In this document: positions 55,525 to 64,000 of the stretch, in pieces | Numbering within the stretch: position 1 is the first letter of the stretch | How the letters are laid out: each line of letters begins with the position of its first letter | Origin: Porphyra umbilicalis | Taxonomy: Eukaryota > Rhodophyta > Bangiophyceae > Bangiales > Bangiaceae | Assembly: GCA_002049455.2 (NCBI GenBank) | Contig: KV918877.1 | Span: 62,001 to 126,000, forward strand | Length of the DNA: 64,000 nt | Reading direction: 5' to 3' | Position numbers and translations under genes: made by a program | Notes under the pieces: generated by a model | Told to the model about the DNA's origin: nothing | What the model saw: only the letters and a program-made list of their open reading frames with translations | The model's database searches: none

Positions 55525-55650
55525 ATGGCCCACCGATAGACGTGCTCTTATCACACTGGAAAATGGGTTTTTGGCGCGCACCGATAGAGATGCTCTATAC
55601 CAAAAAGCTGTCTCCGATGGCTTTTTGACACACCGATAGAGAGGCTCTCA
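55525..55650 (+). repeat. Dispersed CACCGATAGAG repeat, three tandem copies
   Basis: CACCGATAGACGTGCTCT, CACCGATAGAGATGCTCT and CACCGATAGAGAGGCTCT recur at about 50-bp spacing. Partly conserved spacers contain GGGTTTTTGGCGC or GGCTTTTTGACA. A single inverted copy lies at 10.4 kb. Confidence 0.75.
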
Positions 55651-56554
55651 CGACCCGCGCCGCGCGCAATGCGCAGCAGCCACGCCCCAGGCCAAGTCTG
55701 GTCCTCGCTGCCGGCGTCCGCGTGGCTGGCGGCGGGTGATGGGTAGAACCAAGCAGCCACGTCTCCGGTGCCCGCCGAGGCGGGCCGACGCGGTTCCCCC
55801 ACGGAAGCTGCAGGGATCGTCGGTGAACGGGGCGGCCCTAACAGAACGCGATTCTGTTCGGGAAGCTGTGCCGAACAGACGCTCAAAAGATGCGATTCTG
55901 TAGTGGTGCTGTTCGGGTGCATGGCGCTGGATCGCGAGTGTGGGGAAGAAACGGGCGCATGAGCCGTGGCGCGGGGGCAGCATTGGTCTGATGAGCTGGT
56001 TGAGCGCGAAACGGCTTAATAAGATGCAATGCAGTCCAGGTGAATGGGCGCGATGCATTAGATGGTCATTACGACCCCCGACAACTCGATGCGGTGCCTT
56101 CCATCGCGCTGCCCGCTCCAATGACCGCGCTACAACGACGCGTTGCTAAAAACAAGGATGTTTTTTGTGTCCCCTGTACACGCTACCACGTCTCTTCTCC
56201 TGAAAAAATGGTTCTCTTTCGTCCCGTGCCCGCTGTTAAACCACTACCACGCCGAACGCAAACCATAACACGAGAGGTACGGGTGCCAGATACATCCAGA
56301 GCCACCCAAGCCCAAGAAGCACACGCAGCACCATGCACAAAGAGCAAAGAACCGTGGACACACAGTACGCGGCGGGGCGGCTGGGCTCAAGAACTGCGTT
56401 CTTGAGCACCCGCACCACCCAAACAGGAAAAAAAGAAAGAAGAAAGCAAAGAGAAGCAGACGGGAGCGCTCTACCTGGCCAGTGCGAGATGACAGGGTCC
56501 ACAGAGCCGCCATGACGCCTGAACGGCAGAAAGAGTGACCAACAGCATCACGGC

Positions 56555-59411
56555 TCAGCGGCGAGTAGCACGGTACGCTGTCCACTGGGCGGCGTACTCA
56601 TTGGAGACGGGACGGATCTCGTCCTCCTCTTCGTCGTCCCAGTTGTCCTGTGCCGCGAGTTCGGCCTCGCGAGCAGCCTGCGACCCTGGCAAAACCGGCA
56701 CATCCACCGGTAGCGGCGCCAAACGCATGGCATGAGGCGGCGTAGGCAAGACCATCCCTGTCCCAGGGACCGCCACAGGCGGGGGCAGGGGAGGGACAAT
56801 GGCCGCCGACGCAACGGCAGCGGCCGCCGGGGAAGCAGGCCGCTGCTCGGGTACGCCGACCGTTGGCGCAGGGGTAGGCACGGACAAAGCGAGGTGCCGG
56901 TCTGCGTCAGCATCGTCGACGAGTTGCAGCCCGTCGTGGATGCCGGCGTCCTTCGGGAGAACATCGTCAAGGAGCAGCAGCTCCCGCTCGTACAGCGCGC
57001 GGTGCCCTTGGTTGAGAACGGCACTACCCGTAACGACGGGCGGTAGTCCGGCACGGTTGCGCAGGTAGGAGCGCACCTTCTCAGTGCGAAGCAGTCAAAC
57101 CAAGGAGCAATAGAGCAGCAACAGGTCCTCAAACGCAGAATGAAGAGGGGGTCAGCAGCTAGAGGAACGCACATCCAAGCGCAAGTCGTATCAAAATCAG
57201 AACACAGGAAGCGCGGAACTGCACAAGGCACGCAGACAAGTAAACGTACTCGGAAGGAAACGGTGGCAAAGAGCCCGTAAATGCATCGGATGACACGCGA
57301 GGCCTTGTTGGGACCTGTCCAGGCAATCATCGACGCCGTACCCCCAAGCTCGTCGATAACCTTGGCCAAGGCTTCGAGCATTTCCAGCCGGCCATACGCG
57401 TCCGAGATGAAGGAGTCACCGCCCAGCAGCTCGTTGCATTCTTCAGCGGACAGCTTCAGAACGCGGCGAGTCGAAGAAGCCGACGGGGAGCTCCAAGCGC
57501 CCATACCCTTGAGGGTGTGGATGTGCTTCACAAAGGCGGAAACGGCGACGGAGGTGAGCGAGCTGCCGAAGTGGCTTACAATAAGCTTCACGTACTGGTA
57601 CGCGACGATGAGAGCCATCCTCTTCGCCGGCTTCCGGACCGGCAACATCACCTTGTCTTGCAGCTTCTGCCAAGCGTCCTCCTCAGACACCCTCATGACC
57701 TGGGCGGCCACACTCATCAGGCGGGCGTTGATGACCTCGGTCGTTGGGTACACAGCCGCGGACGAAGACGCCGTGCGCATCTCGCCAACGAGTGTCTTCA
57801 GTAGACGCTCCTGTACAGAGAACAACCAGAAGACAAACAGGACAGAGAACAACCAGAAGACAACAACAACGCGTAAGTTGCACACGTCAGACACAGTCAC
57901 ATACTGTTTCACGCGGCAAGGCACGCATGCACAGCAGGCGTGCTGGTCGTCATCGTGCCAAAAACAAGATGACTCACGGTGGGACGGAGTCGCGCGCCAC
58001 GGTTCTCGCCCCTCAGAGAGAATGCCAACAAGAGAGTGGCCCGTTCACTCACCTTGATCTCGTTGATGGTGCGCACCGTGGCGGCCTCCGCGCTAGCACC
58101 ATGCTCGGCGCCGGCGTGCACCGAAGGGAGGCGACGTCCAAAGCCGGTCATAGTTGTCTCGAGCCCTGCGAGCCGCTCAAGCACGGCCCCATTGCTCGAC
58201 TGGGAGCCGTCAGCCACTGCGGCAAGACCGTCCATCCGCCGCAGCGCGGACGCCGCCTGGGACTTGACGACGACCATCTCAGCACGGAACCGCGTCATCT
58301 CCCGCCGAACCGAGGAGAGTCCGTTGCGAATGGAGTCTCGCACGTCCTGCAGTGTCAGGGCGGGTCCGTCGTCGCCCGCACCGGGCGCAGCAACAGCCGC
58401 GCTGGCGGTGGCTGCCACGCGCGCGGTGCGCGCGGCACGTGCACTGCTTGAGCGCCGACGCTTGCCGGACGACGGCCGGGTGGACCTCGGCGACAAAGGC
58501 GACCTCGCCGACGGCAACACCGGCGGCGTAATGTACGCGGCCACGAGGTCGTCGTCGTTCATATCGCTGCTGCTGTCGCCGTCGTCGAGCAATAATGGTG
58601 ACGCCGGCGGAAGGGCCTCACCAACAGGCGCAGCGCGGCGCGGTGGTGCCGACAGGGTCTCCCCGACAGGGGCGGCGCGACGCGGTGGTGGTGGGGGTGG
58701 CTGCAGCGGCGGAAGTGGCGACAGCAGTGGTGTGCTGAGCCGCTGCGGCAGCGATGCCACGCCAGCGCCCACTGGAGTAGCGCCACCAGACAGAGGTGGC
58801 GCCTTCGGAGGATTACGGGCCACCGCCCGTGGGACCTGGGCGGCAGAGAGTACCGCATGAGCCCCAGGCATCCAGTAGGTGGCAGGGACGATGCGCGGGT
58901 TGCGGCTGCGGGATGCGAGCTCCTCGGCGAGAGCATCGCTAGCGCCAGCCGCTCGCGCTCGTGGAGCGCGGAAAGAGTCGCGCACGTCCCCAGCCTCTTC
59001 CGTCGCAGAGCGCTCACGGGGGTTCGCCGACTCACGCGCTTGCGCCACGCCTTGCGAGCCACCCTCGCGCACCGTGTCCGCGGCCGGGTCAACGGCGTCG
59101 TTATCCGTTGCGCTCCCCGGCGCATCACCCCCAGCAAGGCCACCAACCTCGTCTTCACCGTCGCCCGCTTCCTCCCCACTGCCACTTGTCGATCCGGGCG
59201 CCATCGCGCGTGCTGCCGCGGCACGCGCGCTCTCGGGCATGACCTGCATGACGGCCGCCCGACGTACGAAGCTGCGCCGAGGACGGCGTGGCAAGCTGAC
59301 GTAGTGGTCAGTGCGGAAGAGGGACCGCTGTCCCGGCGGCATGGCCGCGCTTACGGCTCGCCGCCACCATGCGGGCCACTTCCGCCGCACGAGCGGCCTC
59401 AGCCGCTTCAC
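56555..59411 (-). CDS. Unrecognised three-exon protein
   Basis: Exon 1 (to 58053) is Ala/Arg/Ser/Pro-rich, with an acidic Gly/Glu tract (GSGEEAGDGEDEVGG), a duplicated PRRAAPVGE motif and a coiled-coil-like stretch (DVRDSIRNGLSSVRREMTRF). It ends TINEIK at a GTGAGT donor. Exon 2 (57810-57250) follows a CTGTACAG acceptor in phase 0. It is the best conserved-looking part: ERLLKTLVGEMRTAS, MALIVAYQYVKLIVSHFGSS, LKLSAEECNELLGGDSF, ASRVIRCIYGLFATVSFR. Exon 3 (about 57079 to 56555) starts KVRSYLRNRAGLPPVV and ends in an acidic DNWDDEEEDEIRP tail. Introns are 242 and 170 nt. The start is uncertain: the frame overlaps the end of the next upstream gene on the same strand, and a short intron could fuse the two. 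I recognise no family. It may be another gene of the nearby mobile element or a host gene. Confidence 0.65.
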
Positions 59412-60369
59412 CGAGCGTCGCCGAGCCGCACGCCGGCATCAATGATGTTTCCTCGATTGATGCTCCCGCACCCGCCTGGAACGTCAGGGCGGCCGGCGCC
59501 TTGCTCTTGGCCGGCGCCTTGCCCTTGGCCGACGCCTTTCCCTTTCCCGACGCATTGCCCTTGGCCGGCGCCTTGTCCTTGAACGACGCAGTGTTGACGA
59601 CATACACCGCCCCGCACGCCTCGCCGGTACCGACGGCCGGCGCCGGCTCGCCCGCCTCGCCCGCCTCGTCGGTATCGACGACCGACGCCACCCCGTCCGC
59701 CTCAAGAGCATCGACGGCCGACGCCGGCTCGCCCACCTCGCCGGCATCGACGGCCGACGCCGGCTCGCCCGCCTCGCCGGCATTGACGACCGACGCCAGC
59801 TCGCCCGCCTCGCCCGCCTCGCCCGCGTCGCCGGCGTCGACGACCGGCGCCACCCCGCCCGCGTCACGGGCATCGACGGCCGACGCCGGCTCGCCCGCCT
59901 CGTCAATGATGATGACCGAAGCCACCCCGCCCGCCTCGCCCGTGTGGCCGGCCGACGCCTGCTCGCCGGCCTCTTCAACCTCGACGGCCGATGCCGCATC
60001 GACGGCCGACGCCGCTTGGTCCGTATTCGCCGCCGCAGCGGCCTCGTCCTCCTCGGCAAGGACCTCCATCTTTTGGTCGTAGAGTGTGACCCCGAGGATC
60101 CCACCGAACTTGAGGAACTGGGGCGGACGACGAGCCCCCTGGAGGCCGCCGGTGGACGTCGGGACGGGCGGCGACCAGGTTGCCGGGTCGTCGACGTTGA
60201 TGGGCTCGTCGGGGCGGCAGGCGGTCTTCACCACGCCCTTGCCCTTGGTTGGCGTCTTCACTTTGATGGGCACTGGCGCGTCCACTTCGATGACCTCCTC
60301 ATTAGCACGCCCGACGGGAGCCCGCGAGGCGCCACCGGCGCCCGACTTGTTGAAGCCAGGAGGCCCCAT
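59308..60369 (-). CDS. Repeat-rich acidic/basic protein, unknown function
   Basis: 353 residues starting MGPPGFNKSGAGGASRAPVG. The N-terminus has EEVIEVDAPVPIKVKTPTKG and EPINVDDPATWSPP, a hydrophobic-acidic style seen in SUMO-interacting motifs. A short globular patch (FLKFGGILGVTLYDQKMEVL) follows. Residues about 120-260 are irregular repeats of EAGEPASAVDAG, encoded by a minisatellite. A Lys/Ala/Gly tract (KGKASAKGKAPAKSKAPA) and a helical end (EAAEAARAAEVARMVAASRK) close it. Its last 104 bases overlap the next gene's open frame. It is possibly the first exon of that gene: ATG|GTGGCG and CAG|GTCATG would join in phase. No family is recognised. Confidence 0.5.
   Translation of the reverse strand: MGPPGFNKSGAGGASRAPVGRANEEVIEVDAPVPIKVKTPTKGKGVVKTACRPDEPINVDDPATWSPPVPTSTGGLQGARRPPQFLKFGGILGVTLYDQKMEVLAEEDEAAAAANTDQAASAVDAASAVEVEEAGEQASAGHTGEAGGVASVIIIDEAGEPASAVDARDAGGVAPVVDAGDAGEAGEAGELASVVNAGEAGEPASAVDAGEVGEPASAVDALEADGVASVVDTDEAGEAGEPAPAVGTGEACGAVYVVNTASFKDKAPAKGNASGKGKASAKGKAPAKSKAPAALTFQAGAGASIEETSLMPACGSATLGEAAEAARAAEVARMVAASRKRGHAAGTAVPLPH
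59640..59990. repeat. Coding minisatellite within the repeat-rich gene
   Basis: Irregular tandem units of about 30-45 bp built from GCATCGACGGCCGACGCC and GGCTCGCCCGCCTCGCC. At least eight units are recognisable, all keeping the minus-strand frame and encoding EAGEPASAVDAG-like repeats. Confidence 0.75.
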
Positions 60370-63300
60370 GGTTGGGAACGAGTGGCGACAAAGGTGGGGC
60401 GGCAGGGGGAGGGGGTCCGTATCCAGGGTGTGTGCGGGCCGTGGGGGGGGGTAGGTGCGAGAACGGTGGAGCAAAGTGACAGTGGTCGAGCACGGGATGA
60501 GGTGAAGCGGTGTCCAGGCGCAGCCCCCATGCGGGTCGCGACGGTACCGGTTCTTATACCAGCGGCGCGGACCACAAAGGCGCCGCACAGTGGCGTACCA
60601 CGAGCCTGCGGCATGCATACACCCCCCGCGCGACGAGGGACCAGAGCGCAGAGGCGAGCGCCCCCGTACCGTGGGCAGGGCGACCACCCACGCTGGCCCC
60701 CGTCCGATGGCGGTCTCCCTACCGCCACTCAACCGACGAGAAACCCATCGCCCTATGGCGCAGCGGGTGCCTCCACCCGACATGCCCCGAGCGTCCGTAG
60801 CGGGCCCGTCCGATGAAAGCCCCCGACGCGCACCATGGGTACCACACCAACGCGTGGCACGCGCTTGGCCCACCACGAAAGCACCCCCACCGTCGTCGGT
60901 CACCACGAGGACACAGCATCAGAGGCCCAATCACGCACTCCAAGCCCCCATCCTAGCACGACCACGACCCACTTCCTGCGTTGCGGGGCACACAATGTCG
61001 TCGACCTCAGCCGCCATGCAAGCCAAAAAGAGGGTTAGGATAGCTGCTCGCAAAGCGGCAGGACCTCACGCGGCAGGCATCAGCCAACGGGCGTTGTCTG
61101 TCGACCGCCGCCCGGGCACACCCCCAAAGTGGCGACCTACAGGCGGCAGGTACCTGGCACAACACTCCGATACGCCAAGGCGTAAAGCAAGCATACCCCC
61201 AGTCACCAATGGGCGCCGCAGTCTACGCCGTCGCCGCCAACCCGCACCACACGACGGCTGCTATCGATGCAAGGCGCCGCCGGTGCGAAAGCAAACAGGA
61301 GGGTTGCACATGCGACAGGGGGGACGGGGGGGGGGGGGGGGGGGGGGGGGGGTGATGGCGCCAACGAAGAATGGCACCGCAGCCGGGCAGGGAGTGCCAC
61401 TGCGACCATGACGGTCTCGTGGAAGTCGATGGTCGGCAAGCGTGGGTCAGAGGGAGCGCGGCGCTCTGCTTTGGCGTCGACCACGCCCGGAGGTGCTTCG
61501 AGTGAGTGGGAGAACGGGTGTGCAACTCGTGGAGGGTCCGGTACGGGTGGACCGCGTGCGGTGGGAGACGACGAAGGTACCAGGTCGGCAGGTGGTGAGG
61601 CCCGTGCCGCGGATGGACAACCGCGAGGCAAATGCATTCCACGGGGAGATCGATTTGACCTTCCATTCTTGGAACGACTGTTGGACTGGCGACACGATTA
61701 TTCCTGACTATCTTTTCAGTACATGGCGTTCCACGTCCCCCGAACCTCACCGAGCGCCCAGAGGATGGCACAGAGAGGGATCCGACGAATTGCTTGAACC
61801 CAGATTGGAGGGTCCTCTGGTGCTACCAAGGAATTGGTCTGTACCGGGTCAAATGTGTTCGGAAAAAGTTGCACGATACATACCACCGCCATCGTCGATT
61901 TGGCCCGATTTCGATCCAAGCCACAACCTGCAACCTGCACGTGGGCGGGCACCGGCGTCGATTGCCTCTTTGACTGCAGGGAGAGACCGCGCTTGTCGCC
62001 CCAGGCTGTTGCCGACGCTCGTGCACTTCCCGCAGTACCCTGCCGATGAGATGGCGTAAGTTTTCATGCTACAATTTGATGCGCCATTGTGAGCCGGACG
62101 GGAGCAGGTGAGGATGTCATCGGACGAGAACGGAGCTGCTCTGGGCCCGCAGGTCCACCGGAGACGCCTGTACCAGTGCGGGGTACGGGGGGCGTCTCGT
62201 CCCCAGAGAGGGGCTCGTGCACTCTGTCATCTCGCTGTCGGGCAACTGACACTAGGACACAGACTGACACGCTCCCAATGCTCTTGGCGTGGGCAGTGGC
62301 GACAGCAATTTCATCTTGCGCCCTCCTCCCTTTCACGTGTAGCTCCTCTTCGACTCCGTCCCGAGAAGCCCGGTCACCCCACCCACCTCCATCTTCGTAG
62401 TCGCCGCTCTCGCCATACCGTGGTCATCGCCTTGCACCCCCTCCACTAACACTGCGCCACCGCCACGAACTTGTCCCTGGTCGTGCGCTCCCGCTGCCCG
62501 CAGTGCGCCACCATCAGTACGAGCTCACTGCCTCTGGCCGGAGCTGCACCAGGTATGTTGATGCTATTTCTGTTGCTGTGTGCACCAGCTTTGTTTTCAT
62601 TTCTCTTCGACTTCGACCTCTTCTTGTGCCGCAAGTGTGTCTGTACAATGTCACCAGACCGCATGTTCCGGCCTGGGTGTGCGGCATGTGCACGATTGTC
62701 CCTCTGCCGACGTCCCCAGCTACTGACCGGCTACGCTTCTGTCCCAACCGAGCTGCCCTGAGCATTTTCGCTCTCTCTCCTCATGATGTCCACGACCTCC
62801 ATCGCATCAGGTCATGGATTGTAGTATTAATAACGTTAGTTCAATTACCAGTGTACTGAGACCGACCGTAGCCAAGCAATAAAGCGAGTCCTATCGCCGT
62901 CGCGGCGAGGAAGAAGACCTTTTGTTGAAGGGCATCCGATGGGGAGCCGGGTGGTGCCCACGACGGCGACCCCGGACCCATGGTGGTTTAATACAAACAA
63001 CGGCACTGGTCGATCGACCATCCGATCAAGCGATCGTAATGAGTGCCGGCAGACAGATAAGACAGGCAAGCAAACAAGCAATAAAAAATAAACAATGCGG
63101 AAGTAACCCCCCAAAGGGCGTGCCACAAGCCGAGTCACACACATCCGTGGATTCGGCCAGTCAAGGGGGCTACCCGTGGCTAATTGCCAATTGGTAGCAG
63201 AGATATGCTACATACCTCCAACGCGAGATTCGAACCGTCCCGGTGAGATCCGAGGATGGTGAAACCCGATTGGGCGATCGCGGCCCCTTACGGGCCCGCG

Positions 63301-64000
63301 CGGGCGCAACCGCCCAGGCGGTGGGAGCCGTGGGGGGGGGCGCGCCGCCCAGTCCCGATTGGGGGGAGGTGGCGGTTCGCCGTCGTCGGTCGCGACCGTC
63401 CCGCCACACGCGTGTGGGCGTGGGTGGCGGGCAGCTGACGCTGCGGATCCGACCGGCGCTTGCGCGCACACGCGCCCTCGCAGAGGAGTCGGCGTCGGCG
63501 TCGGCGGGGTGGCCAGACGGCCGGTTGACAGGCGACGAGCGTCGGGGTTAAGACCCGTTGGTGCGCGGGTGCGTCGAGCAACACGCGTTGGGGCAACCGT
63601 CGTCGGCGCCGAGTGGCGCTTCCTTCGTCGGGGGTTTGACTACCCCGACGACACGGCGAAAGCCGGGACGCGGGTCCGTGGTGCCGAGCGTGGGTGTGGG
63701 GTTCACACCTCCAGGCCGGTTAGCACCGAGTCGGGCGCGCGGGGTAGCGCCAGCTGGTTGTCGTTGTGCCGGCAGGCGTCGCCCTCGTCGGGGTGTTGAC
63801 TCCCCCGACGACACGGCGGAAGCCGGGGTGCGGGTTCGCGTTGTTACCGGCACGGGGCCATCCCGTGTCTTCGTGCTTGCGCACAGGTCGCTGCCTAACG
63901 GCAAGGTTGAGTAGGGGTGCGTCGCCGCAAGGCGGCACACTGCGAGGTGTTGGGCCCGGTGAGTGTGGGTTTGCGCCGAGTGGGGGGGCGGCGCGCACGG
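60370..64000. other. Intergenic to the right edge
   Basis: No gene is supported. A run of 27 G lies at 61326-61352. A Cys-containing frame at 62470-62860 (CPQC ... CRKC ... CAAC) is suggestive but lacks a recognisable domain. The last 400 bases hold a direct repeat of about 158 bp. Open frames elsewhere overlap on both strands. Confidence 0.45.
63625..63840. repeat. Direct repeat, period about 158 bp
   Basis: GTCGGGGGTTTGACTACCCC followed by GACGACACGGCGAAAGCCGG is repeated as GTCGGGGTGTTGACTCCCCC followed by GACGACACGGCGGAAGCCGG about 158 bp downstream. Each copy contains a small hairpin (GTCGGGG...CCCCGAC). Confidence 0.7.

Larger units (their letters stand above)
52715..56554. other. Intergenic, rich in foldback repeats
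   Basis: Contains the minisatellite, a TA-flanked MITE, two near-perfect palindromes and a three-copy dispersed repeat, all listed separately. ORFs up to 204 codons have no domain. No gene is supported. Confidence 0.5.

Noticed and set aside
59221-59369. Splicing of the two overlapping minus-strand ORFs through GTAAGC
   Set aside because: The GTAAGC donor leaves a phase that does not match the nearby acceptors. A different pair would fit but is weak, so the two are listed separately.
62470-62860. Cys-pair frame (CPQC, CRKC, CAAC) as a zinc-binding protein
   Set aside because: The cysteine spacing fits no family I know, two overlapping frames split the cysteines, and no start or splice site supports it.
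63195-63245. tRNA-like GGTTCGAATC box on the minus strand
   Set aside because: The bases flanking the TTCGAAT loop do not pair as a T stem, and no A box or anticodon arm lies at the right distance.

Overview
The window is very GC-rich eukaryotic nuclear DNA. It has compact genes with few short GT-AG introns, runs of up to about 30 G or C, and long intergenic stretches packed with repeats. This composition, an RWP-RK gene and a PhoA-type secreted alkaline phosphatase suggest an alga, most likely a bangiophyte red alga of the Porphyra/Pyropia type. That is an inference; no organelle or rRNA marker is present to confirm it.

The firmest genes lie in the middle. RPS5 (25.2-26.5 kb, +, one intron) converges on COX10 (26.9-28.1 kb, -). 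Next come a C2H2 zinc-finger protein (29.0-31.9 kb, +), a LITAF-domain protein (32.3-32.7 kb, -) and an alkaline phosphatase (38.0-40.3 kb, +, one intron). The left part has an unrecognised two-exon gene (5.5-7.5 kb, -), a RING-finger gene whose RING is split by an intron (12.8-14.3 kb, -), a DUF2064/TIGR04282-type transferase (15.9-16.6 kb, -) and a large RWP-RK-like protein (18.2-21.5 kb, -). Several smaller or uncertain coding pieces lie between them.

The right part (about 41-61 kb) is mobile-element territory. It holds a KDZ-superfamily (Kyakuja/Dileera/Zisupton) transposase with a SWIM zinc finger and visible D-D-E residues. About 2 kb away, on the other strand, is a large Ulp1/C48-type cysteine protease with visible His, Asp and Cys. 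I infer that the two form the core of one large DNA transposon whose ends I could not define. Farther right are an unrecognised three-exon gene and a repeat-rich lysine/alanine protein on the minus strand. Smaller elements include a 901-bp PIF/Harbinger derivative with terminal inverted repeats and a 3-bp target duplication, a 132-bp TA-flanked foldback MITE, a 210-bp MITE, several near-perfect palindromes, minisatellites and a dispersed CCCAACG-rich repeat.

At least four genes (RWP-RK, DUF2064 transferase, KDZ transposase, Ulp1 protease) change reading frame at or near long C/G runs. The simplest explanation is miscounted homopolymers in the assembly; very short introns remain possible in the RWP-RK gene. 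Much of 3.9-5.3, 21.5-23.8, 33.2-34.8 and 36.9-38.0 kb is GC-saturated low-complexity DNA in which long ORFs on all frames mean nothing.
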